The notes under the pieces were generated by a model, which was not told the origin of the DNA, made no database searches, and saw nothing but the letters and a program-made list of their open reading frames with translations. From positions 1 to 11,965 of the forward strand of contig JAEYXI010000333.1 of NCBI GenBank assembly GCA_023428515.1: a DNA stretch of 11,965 nucleotides, written 5' to 3'. Source of the stretch: Pseudomonadota bacterium (GTDB lineage Bacteria > Pseudomonadota > Alphaproteobacteria > Rhizobiales > Rhizobiaceae). Position 1 is the stretch's first letter, and every line of letters begins with the position of its first letter. The translations under genes were made by a program, and so were the position numbers. Shown in pieces: positions 6,792 through 11,965 of the stretch.

Positions 6792-7474
6792 GGCCGAAGC
6801 TCATCTATTTCGCCGAACGCCATCCCTCCTTCGACAGGGACGGTTTCCGGCAGCGCTGGCGACAGCACGGTCGCCTCGGCGCAAGCCTGCCGCGCTGGAA
6901 GAACGTCGCCCGGTATGCGCAATGCGACCGCATAGACGGCGGGCTGCAAGGAACGGAGATCGACTGCGACGGCGTCGCGACGGTGCTGTTCCACAGCGAG
7001 GCGACGCGGTTGGCACACATCGCCGATCCCGATGGCGCGATCACCAAGGCCGACGAGGCAAAAACCTTCGCTCGGCCGGTGCGCGGTTTTTCGGTGCTCA
7101 CCGAACCGCACGACGTGCTCCAGGGTGGGTTCGCCGCGGCGACGAAGATTTTCGTTGCCGTATGCCGTCGTCAAAGTCTCGCAGCGGAGCGCTTCGCCGA
7201 ATGCTGGACGAGCGGCGTAGCGCGCGCCGTGGCGAGACAATTCGGTGAAGCGGGGCTCGGCTGCGCCTACGTCCAGAATCTGCGGCGAGCGGACTGGGCG
7301 GCGGGAGGCGTGGGCTTCGAGGTCGATTGCATCGACGAGATCACGTCGTCCGATCCGGTGGCGGCGTGGCGAGCCTACCAGTCGGCCCTGGCGGACGCCG
7401 CGCCCGATCTCTTCGGTGACATCCGATTTGTGCTCACGTCCGAAACAGTCCTGTCGGACGCGACAACGCTCTAG
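6788..7474 (+). CDS. EthD domain-containing protein, probable tandem repeat
   Basis: This is a 228-residue protein of the dimeric alpha/beta-barrel EthD type. Residues 1-105 begin PKLIYFAERHPSFDRDGFRQ and include WRQHGRLGASLPRW (24-37), the typical strand, helix and His-containing loop of EthD proteins (usually about 100-120 residues). Residues 118-228 look like a second, more diverged copy (KIFVAVCRRQSLAAERFAEC... then FVLTSETVL). The double length suggests an intramolecular dimer. EthD proteins are accessory or catabolic proteins found with P450 systems, and their chemistry is often unproven. The ATG at 6788 overlaps the stop of the upstream membrane protein by four bases (ATGA). A longer reading from 6335 in the same frame would lie inside the upstream gene and is not credible. 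The stop TAG overlaps the stop of the converging OYE gene in a shared CTAG. Confidence 0.85.
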   Translation: MRPKLIYFAERHPSFDRDGFRQRWRQHGRLGASLPRWKNVARYAQCDRIDGGLQGTEIDCDGVATVLFHSEATRLAHIADPDGAITKADEAKTFARPVRGFSVLTEPHDVLQGGFAAATKIFVAVCRRQSLAAERFAECWTSGVARAVARQFGEAGLGCAYVQNLRRADWAAGGVGFEVDCIDEITSSDPVAAWRAYQSALADAAPDLFGDIRFVLTSETVLSDATTL

Positions 7475-8577
7475 CTGTAATTGTCCATCGCTTCGCGGGT
7501 GAAGGGCTCGATCTCGCTGAATGCACCCCGGCGGACCTTCTCCGGCCAGAGCGCGTCGGCAAGCAACGCGCGACCCACGCCGGCGAGGTCGAAATCGCCT
7601 CGCGCAAGCGCCTCCTCGACTCCGGCGAGGTCGGTGACCTTCGCGGCGACGTTGTCGGCGGTGCGATAGACCTTGGACTGGTGCGGCTGGTCGAGGCCGA
7701 TGCTGCCGACCGCTATCACCGGCTTGCCGGTCAGGTGCTTCGTCCATGCCGCCAACGAGCGTGGATCACCGTCGAAAGCGGGCGCATAGAAGCGGCGCGC
7801 GCTCACGTCGAAGACATCGACGCCGGCATCCACCAGACGCCCCAGGATGAACTGGAGATCCTCGGGAGTCTCGGCGATACGTGCGTCATAGTCGGTAGCC
7901 TTCCACTGCGAGAAGCGGAAGATGAGCGGCAGGTCCGGCCCGAGCGACGCGCGGATAGCGCGCACCACCTCGACGGCCAGCCTCGTGCGGCCGATGATGT
8001 CGCCGCCATAACCGTCGTCGCGCGAGTTCGATTTGGGCCAGAAGAACTGGTCGAGCAGATAGCCATGCGCGCCGTGGACGGCGACGCCGTCGAAGCCGAG
8101 CGTCCGCGCATACCCGGCGCTGCGGCCATAGGAGGCGACGATATCGTCAAGGTCGCGCTCGCTGGCGGCGATCGCGATGGTGCGGCCGCCGTCGTCGACG
8201 ATTTCGCTCGGTCCATATCCCGGCACCGACTCGTCCGGGGGCGCGCCGAGCTTGCGCGCGTTGCCGACATGCCAGAGTTGCGGAACGATCTTCCCGCTAT
8301 GCGCATGAACGGCATCGACGATGCGCCGCCAGCCGGCAAGCGCCTCGTCGCCGAAGAAATGCGGCACGTGGCGATAGACCGGTGCGCCAGGGTGGTCGAT
8401 ATAGGTCGCCTCGCTTATCACCAAGCCGACACCGGCCTCAGCCCGCCTACGATAATACTCTACATTTACGTCATTCGGAGCGCCTCCAGGAGATTTATAG
8501 CGACTCATGGGAGACATTACTATTCGATTACGAGTAGAAAGCTTTTCGCCTTCAAATCTATCGAAGATTTGACTCAT
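7471..8577 (-). CDS. NADH:flavin oxidoreductase, Old Yellow Enzyme family
   Basis: This is a 368-residue FMN-binding TIM barrel of the OYE family, which reduces activated C=C bonds such as enones, or related groups, with NAD(P)H. Visible landmarks are the N-terminal NRIVMSPMSRY (17-27), the FMN contact PQLWHVG (99-105) and the active-site pair His168/His171 in VHGAHGYLLDQFFWP. PKSNSRDDGYGG (181-192) is a family signature, Arg221 lies in FRFSQW, and VGSIG (290-294) and GVGRALLADALWPEKV (333-348) form the phosphate-binding end. The length is typical of the short, single-domain OYE class; no FeS or FAD extension follows. The ATG at 8577 has GGAGGA (8589-8584) six bases upstream. The first ~120 coding bases are markedly richer in A/T than the rest. 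It is divergent from the dehydrogenase at 8675 and converges on the EthD gene. The substrate is unknown. Confidence 0.94.
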   Translation of the reverse strand: MSQIFDRFEGEKLSTRNRIVMSPMSRYKSPGGAPNDVNVEYYRRRAEAGVGLVISEATYIDHPGAPVYRHVPHFFGDEALAGWRRIVDAVHAHSGKIVPQLWHVGNARKLGAPPDESVPGYGPSEIVDDGGRTIAIAASERDLDDIVASYGRSAGYARTLGFDGVAVHGAHGYLLDQFFWPKSNSRDDGYGGDIIGRTRLAVEVVRAIRASLGPDLPLIFRFSQWKATDYDARIAETPEDLQFILGRLVDAGVDVFDVSARRFYAPAFDGDPRSLAAWTKHLTGKPVIAVGSIGLDQPHQSKVYRTADNVAAKVTDLAGVEEALARGDFDLAGVGRALLADALWPEKVRRGAFSEIEPFTREAMDNYS

Positions 8578-8674
8578 TCGATTTCCTCCACATCGCTAAT
8601 TTGTATTGACGTACGCGGCGCGTTCAGAAAGCTATATTACATAACTGTCTCACTCAGATGCCGGAGGATTGAAG
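8578..8674. promoter_or_regulatory. Divergent intergenic region between OYE and dehydrogenase genes
   Basis: This 97-bp, A/T-rich gap must hold start signals for both divergent genes. On the forward strand a TTGACG (8606-8611) and a TATATT (8633-8638) are present, but 21 bases apart, longer than ideal for a sigma-70 promoter. Forward ribosome-binding GGAGG lies at 8663-8667 and reverse GGAGGA at 8589-8584. The GAT/ATC dyad with CTGAT that marks the other three promoters is not found on either strand, so this pair may be under different control. Confidence 0.35.
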
Positions 8675-9565
8675 ATGAGATTGGGATTTGTCGGGCTTGG
8701 ACTGATGGGCCTGCCTATCGCCCACCGCTTGTTGGCCGCTGGCCATCAGCTTGTGATCGGGGGGCGTAGTCGCGAGGCCATCGACGCGTTGACCGCGGCC
8801 GGCGCGGCCAGAGGCGGGAGCCCGGCCGAGATCGCCGCGGATGTCGATGTGTTCTTTTCCTGCAGGGTCACGCCGGAGCAGTCCGTCGAGACGTTCCTCG
8901 GCAGGGACGGTGTGATCGCCGGCGCGCGGCCAGGCCTGCTTTGCGTCGACCAGTCGACCATCGATCCGCAGACGTCGCGGCGAATCGGAACGGAACTGGG
9001 CGCGGCCAACATCGGTTTCCTGGACGCACCGATCAGCGGAGGTCCCGACGGCGCCGAGGCCGGCACGTTGAGCATCATCGCCGGCGGAACTCCGGAAGAC
9101 ATCGCGCGAGCCGAACCGTTGTTCATGGCGTTCGGCAAAAAAGTCTCGCATATGGGCCCTGTCGGCGCAGGGGTCGCTGCGAAGCTCTGCAACAATATGA
9201 TCACGATCACGACGCACGCCTTGCTGGCGGAGGCCATGGTGCTGGGCGCCAAGTCCGGCATCGACCCTCGCCGGCTCTACGAAGTCCTGGGAGAAAGTTC
9301 CGCTAACAGCCGCACGCTGCAGCGCATGATCCCCAACCACGTGCTGCCGAGGAATTTTCACGCGGCGGCCACGATCACGACGATCATGAAGGACCTGGAA
9401 TGCGCGATCGATACGGGACGCGAACTCGGGGTCCGCCTCCTGCTGCCGAACGTGGCGCTGCAGTGCTACGTCGACGCCGCGGGACGCGGACACGCGGACG
9501 ACGATATCTCCTCCGTTATTCTCCCCATGGAGGAGATCGCCGGAGTTCAGGTCGGGCCGGCATGA
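8675..9565 (+). CDS. NAD(P)-dependent oxidoreductase, 3-hydroxyisobutyrate dehydrogenase family
   Basis: This is a 296-residue beta-hydroxyacid dehydrogenase, which interconverts a 3-hydroxy (or 2-hydroxymethyl) acid and its semialdehyde or keto form. The Rossmann loop is GFVGLGLMG (4-12). Arg31 after the second strand (GGRSRE) points to a preference for NADPH. The substrate-binding signature DAPISGGPDGA spans 117-127, and the catalytic Lys170 lies in GVAAKLCNN (166-174), with KDLECA at 239-244 in the all-helical C-domain. The length is normal. The ATG at 8675 follows GGAGG (8663-8667) at seven bases; the TTG at 8669 is too close to that site. Family members include 3-hydroxyisobutyrate dehydrogenase, tartronate semialdehyde reductase and glyoxylate/succinic semialdehyde reductases, and the sequence alone does not choose among them. 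The neighbours suggest a step in the same catabolic route. Confidence 0.92.
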   Translation: MRLGFVGLGLMGLPIAHRLLAAGHQLVIGGRSREAIDALTAAGAARGGSPAEIAADVDVFFSCRVTPEQSVETFLGRDGVIAGARPGLLCVDQSTIDPQTSRRIGTELGAANIGFLDAPISGGPDGAEAGTLSIIAGGTPEDIARAEPLFMAFGKKVSHMGPVGAGVAAKLCNNMITITTHALLAEAMVLGAKSGIDPRRLYEVLGESSANSRTLQRMIPNHVLPRNFHAAATITTIMKDLECAIDTGRELGVRLLLPNVALQCYVDAAGRGHADDDISSVILPMEEIAGVQVGPA

Positions 9566-9576
9566 ATCAAATGCCG

Positions 9577-9622
9577 ATGACCGATCTGCTCGCGGGAAGG
9601 TCTCCCTGGCAGCTTCGGTCAT
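9577..9622 (+). terminator. Stem-loop after the dehydrogenase gene (possible terminator or mRNA end)
   Basis: ATGACCGA (9577-9584) pairs with TCGGTCAT (9615-9622). Inside it CTGC (9586-9589) pairs with GCAG (9609-9612), and GGGA (9594-9597) with TCCC (9603-9606), giving a nested hairpin of about 46 bases that starts 12 bases after the stop codon. No T-run follows, so it is not a standard intrinsic terminator. It could stop transcription weakly or protect the mRNA end. Its last base is the first base of the TTGACA box of the next promoter. Confidence 0.35.
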
Positions 9623-9656
9623 TGACATTATGATATCGTTCTTCATAATGCTGATG
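9622..9656 (+). promoter_or_regulatory. Promoter/operator of the ABC importer operon (shared 35-bp element, site D)
   Basis: A near-consensus sigma-70 promoter is seen: TTGACA (9622-9627), a 16-base spacer, then CATAAT (9644-9649). It is overlaid by a perfect 8-bp inverted repeat, CATTATGA (9626-9633) and TCATAATG (9643-9650), centred on base 9638. A protein bound there would contact both promoter boxes, as expected for a repressor operator. CTGAT follows at 9651-9655, as in the other two elements of this window. The binding protein gene starts at 9752, so the leader would be about 95 bases. IclR binding is inferred, not shown. Confidence 0.6.
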
Positions 9657-9657
9657 C

Positions 9658-9673
9658 CCATACCATAGTATGG
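9658..9673. repeat. Inverted repeat next to the importer promoter
   Basis: CCATAC (9658-9663) and GTATGG (9668-9673) form a perfect 6-bp inverted repeat around CATA. It lies just downstream of the inferred -10 box, near the expected transcription start. It may be a second operator or a small hairpin at the RNA 5' end. Function is not shown. Confidence 0.4.
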
Positions 9674-9701
9674 ACAAAAGGGAAGGAACAAAATCAGGTG
9701 C

Positions 9702-9721
9702 GCGGGTCGCTGGCGACCCGC
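9702..9721 (+). other. GC-rich hairpin in the leader of the importer mRNA
   Basis: GCGGGTCGC (9702-9710) and GCGACCCGC (9713-9721) form a perfect 9-bp inverted repeat, folding in practice as an 8-bp stem with a CTGG loop. It lies in the untranslated leader, 20 bases before the GGAGG ribosome-binding site (9741-9745) of the binding protein gene. No T-run follows, so it is not a terminator. It could stabilise the mRNA or affect initiation. Confidence 0.5.
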
Positions 9722-9751
9722 CGAATTCGCGTACCCGTCGGGAGGAAAATC

Positions 9752-10750
9752 ATGAACAAATTTGGCACTCTGAGCCGGCGTGATGTGCTGGCTTTGGGTC
9801 TGGGCGCATCAGCAACGGCAATGTTGCCCAAGATGGCTTTCGGCAAGGAAAGCATGGAGATCCTGGTCGCCTATTACGGCGCCCTCATCAACACTGCCGT
9901 GGTGGCCGTCGGACTGGAAAAGGGATTCTATTCGACACCGCAAGTCGAGGTGACCGGAGCCGTGAGCACGATCGGCGGCGGGACCGCCATCCGCAACATG
10001 ATCGGCGGCGGCGTCGAATACGGCATCGTCGGCACGTCGGCGGCGCTGTCGGCGGTTCGCGAAGGCATCGACATTCACATCGTGCACGGTGTCATACGGT
10101 CGATGCAGGATCTGTTCTGGGTGTCGATGCCCGACAGCGGGATCAAATCCATCCAGGACCTGAAGGGCAAGAAGATCGGCTTCACCAAGCCAAAATCGAT
10201 CAGCGAGACGATGGCCAAGTGGATGCTGGAGCGCAACGACATGGCCGGCCAGGCCGAACTGGTCTCGCTCGGTTCCGTCGGCGCCGGTCTTTCGGCGCTG
10301 GAATCCGGCGGCGTGCAGGCGGCGTTGATCCTCGAGCCGCTGTGGAGCGCTCGACAGGGCCGTTACCAGATCGCTTTCGATCTTTCCGAACTGCCGCCGA
10401 TCACCCAGATGGTGGGTGTCGCCACCGGCGACATGATGAAGAACCGGCCGGAGGTGCTGCGCGATCTCGTAGGCGCATGGACCAATTCGGTGAACTTCAC
10501 CTACGACAACAATGACGAGGCCGCGACGCTCATGTCGAAGCGCTTCGGCGAGAACATCCTGCCGGTCGACGTGGCGAAGTCGGCGGTGAAGAACATGGCC
10601 GGGATCCAGTATTGGAGCCGTGGCGAGATCGATCTCAAGGGGCTTGAATTCTGGCTCGAGACCATGCGCCAGCAGGGTGAATGGGAGGGTGACGCCGATT
10701 GGGCGTCGATCATCGACCAGTCATTCCTTGCCGAGAACTTGCGTACGTGA
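9752..10750 (+). CDS. ABC transporter substrate-binding protein, Tat-exported, NMT1/SsuA-like
   Basis: This is the 332-residue periplasmic binding protein of the importer encoded downstream. The N-terminus carries a twin-arginine signal, LSRRDVLALGLG (7-18), followed by a hydrophobic stretch to about residue 30, so it is probably exported folded through Tat; the exact cleavage site is unclear near AFGKES. The mature part has the two-lobe fold of the taurine/sulfonate/nitrate/thiamine-precursor (NMT1/SsuA) binding family: GLEKGFY at about 54-60, the LKGKKIGF strand-turn, and the repeated glycine-rich ligand loops. The ATG at 9752 has GGAGG (9741-9745) six bases upstream and starts exactly at the signal peptide; a GTG at 9698 would put a non-signal extension in front. 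The ligand is unknown; in this setting an aromatic or other organic acid is as likely as a sulfonate. Confidence 0.92.
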   Translation: MNKFGTLSRRDVLALGLGASATAMLPKMAFGKESMEILVAYYGALINTAVVAVGLEKGFYSTPQVEVTGAVSTIGGGTAIRNMIGGGVEYGIVGTSAALSAVREGIDIHIVHGVIRSMQDLFWVSMPDSGIKSIQDLKGKKIGFTKPKSISETMAKWMLERNDMAGQAELVSLGSVGAGLSALESGGVQAALILEPLWSARQGRYQIAFDLSELPPITQMVGVATGDMMKNRPEVLRDLVGAWTNSVNFTYDNNDEAATLMSKRFGENILPVDVAKSAVKNMAGIQYWSRGEIDLKGLEFWLETMRQQGEWEGDADWASIIDQSFLAENLRT

Positions 10751-10806
10751 TCCGGCGTCCGCCTTGGTTCTGTAGCCGTTAGCCAGAAGAACAAGCAGGA
10801 AATCGG

Positions 10807-11658
10807 ATGAACGCCAGCGTGAAACCATCATACGACGAGCGTGTGCCTTCCGTCGTGCAGCACCCGGCACCGGCTCACGTCGAGATATGCGACGTCACCC
10901 GCGTCTATGCGGATGTCGTCCATGCGCTCGGTCCGATCAGCGTCACGCTGAAGAGGAACGAGTTCTTCGCGGTGGTGGGTCCGTCGGGCTGCGGGAAGTC
11001 GACATTGCTCGACGTCCTGGCAGGCCTGAGCCGCCCCACGGCGGGCGAGATCACCTTCGAGGGCAAGCGCGTCGACGGACAAGTTCCGGATGGTGTTGGC
11101 GTCGTCTTCCAGGAAGACGCGTCATTTCCCTGGTTGACGGTACACGACAATATCGCGTTCGGCTTACGCCGGCGCGGCATGGCGCGCGGTGAAATCGAAA
11201 GCAGGGTCCAGAGGGCCCTCGCCTTCATGGGACTGGTCGATTTCGCGCGGGCCTATCCGAGCCAACTGTCCGGCGGCATGCGCCAACGTGTCTGCATCGC
11301 GCGCACGCTGGTTCTGGAGCCGCGGTTGATCCTGCTTGACGAACCCTTCGGCGCGCTCGACCAGCAGACCCGGCTCCTGATGGGCGACGAATTGCTCCGC
11401 CTGTGGCGCGAAACCCGCGCCACGGTGATGCTGATCACCCATGCGATCGACGAGGCCGCCATGCTGGCCGACCGGGTCGGCGTCATGTCGTCCCGTCCGG
11501 GCCGGTTCATCGATATCGTCGAGACCGGCTGGAGCGCCGACCGCGACAGCCGTATCGCCGCCGACCCCGCCTTTGGCCAGATCACCACGCGCATCTGGGA
11601 CGTTTTGCGTGAAGAGTCGCTCAAGGCGATGGCCACCCAGACGTCGCTGCAGAAATGA
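10807..11658 (+). CDS. ABC transporter ATP-binding protein (taurine/nitrate/sulfonate importer type)
   Basis: This is a 283-residue cytoplasmic ATPase that powers the importer. All nucleotide-binding motifs are intact: Walker A GPSGCGKST (58-66), Q-loop Gln102 in VVFQEDASFPWLTV, signature LSGGMRQR (154-161), Walker B LILLDEP (174-180) with Glu179, D-loop GALD, and the switch His212 in LITHAIDEA. The Q-loop form (LxPWLTV) is typical of the SsuB/TauB/NrtD group. About 25 residues precede the first strand, a little longer than usual. The ATG at 10807 follows AGGA (10797-10800). The 56 bases after the binding protein gene hold no clear terminator or promoter, so the genes are probably co-transcribed. 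The next gene starts inside this stop codon (ATGA overlap). Confidence 0.95.
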   Translation: MNASVKPSYDERVPSVVQHPAPAHVEICDVTRVYADVVHALGPISVTLKRNEFFAVVGPSGCGKSTLLDVLAGLSRPTAGEITFEGKRVDGQVPDGVGVVFQEDASFPWLTVHDNIAFGLRRRGMARGEIESRVQRALAFMGLVDFARAYPSQLSGGMRQRVCIARTLVLEPRLILLDEPFGALDQQTRLLMGDELLRLWRETRATVMLITHAIDEAAMLADRVGVMSSRPGRFIDIVETGWSADRDSRIAADPAFGQITTRIWDVLREESLKAMATQTSLQK

Positions 11659-11965
11659 AGACCTCCACCCTGATCCGGATCGCGATCATCCTCGCGATCT
11701 TCCTGGCGCTCGAACTGCTCGCGCGCTCCGGACTTGTGCGGCCCGGCCTCATCCTGCCTCCCAGCGTCATGCTGCAGGAACTCTGGTCGCTGATGCAGAC
11801 CGGCAAGTTCTGGGTCGAGGTCGGTTCAAGCGCCCGCTCGATCCTGATCGCCTTCGTGCTGGCGATGACGGTGGGCTGCACCACCGCGGTCGTGCTGCAC
11901 AACCTGCCGCGGCTTCGCGAGTCCATCGAGCCGCTGATCGCCAGCTATTACGCGCTCCCGTTCTT
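11655..11965 (+). CDS. ABC transporter permease, partial (runs off the right edge)
   Basis: Only the first 103 codons are present, with no stop before the edge. The protein begins MKTSTLIRIAIILAIFLALE, a membrane segment (about 6-23), followed by LVRPGLILPPSVMLQELW (27-44). The P-x-P-S-V-x-x-x-x-W/L pattern there is typical of SsuC/TauC-type permeases. A second membrane segment follows (about 62-82), then the lead into a third at IEPLIASYYALPF. The ATG overlaps the stop of the ATPase gene by four bases, which implies translational coupling and subunits made in step. With the binding protein and ATPase it completes the usual three-part importer. The coupling loop that touches the ATPase lies beyond the window. 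Confidence 0.9.
   Translation, partial: MKTSTLIRIAIILAIFLALELLARSGLVRPGLILPPSVMLQELWSLMQTGKFWVEVGSSARSILIAFVLAMTVGCTTAVVLHNLPRLRESIEPLIASYYALPF

Noticed and set aside
8606..8638. TTGACG and TATATT as a promoter for the dehydrogenase gene
   Set aside because: The 21-base spacing is too long for a confident sigma-70 promoter, so it is only mentioned within the intergenic entry.
9562..9633. Small 23-codon frame overlapping the dehydrogenase stop (ATGA)
   Set aside because: It runs through the stem-loop and into the importer promoter, has no ribosome-binding site of its own beyond the upstream coding end, and shows no recognisable motif. It is probably chance.
8654..9691. 345-codon reverse open frame over the dehydrogenase gene
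   Set aside because: It is antisense to a gene with intact Rossmann and catalytic motifs; it is a composition-driven shadow.

Overview
The window reads as a catabolic (accessory metabolism) region of a GC-rich proteobacterium, most likely an alphaproteobacterium of the Rhizobiales type. That placement is inferred from the strong G/C bias at third codon positions, the tightly packed operons, the Shine-Dalgarno leaders and the gene families; no rRNA or other marker gene is present. There are no tRNAs, insertion sequences or CRISPR arrays. Thirteen protein genes are supported, the last one cut off by the right edge.

Layout from left to right. (1) An IclR-type regulator (50-787). (2) A forward operon: short-chain dehydrogenase (935-1666), a 68-residue [3Fe-4S] ferredoxin (1689-1895), an FAD/NAD(P)H ferredoxin reductase (1899-3035) and a second IclR regulator closely related to the first (3075-3836). 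(3) A reverse operon: two-domain cupin protein (5658-4783), then a fumarylacetoacetate-hydrolase-family enzyme (4775-3843). (4) Divergent from it, a multi-spanning AbrB-type (PF05145) membrane protein (5772-6791) translationally coupled to a tandem EthD-like protein (6788-7474). (5) A reverse Old Yellow Enzyme homologue (8577-7471), divergent from a 3-hydroxyisobutyrate-dehydrogenase-like reductase (8675-9565). (6) A taurine/nitrate-type ABC importer operon: Tat-exported binding protein (9752-10750), ATPase (10807-11658) and the start of the permease (11655 to the edge).

Taken together this looks like uptake plus oxidative and reductive breakdown of one organic compound. The importer brings in a substrate. 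An oxygenase not seen here would be fed by the ferredoxin and reductase. The SDR, OYE-type reductase, hydroxyacid-dehydrogenase-like enzyme, cupin and FAH-type hydrolase would process the products. The substrate cannot be read from the sequence.

The most interesting signal is regulatory. Three intergenic regions (884-918 on +, 5688-5722 on -, 9622-9656 on +) align without gaps over 35 bp. They share a TTG -35-like start, a dyad (GA(T)...(A)TC) centred at the same base between the -35 and -10 positions, and a CTGAT box just after the -10. Each stands before a different operon. The two IclR paralogues have identical helix-turn-helix cores, so they are good candidates to read this element. This would make the window a small regulon under two near-duplicate regulators.
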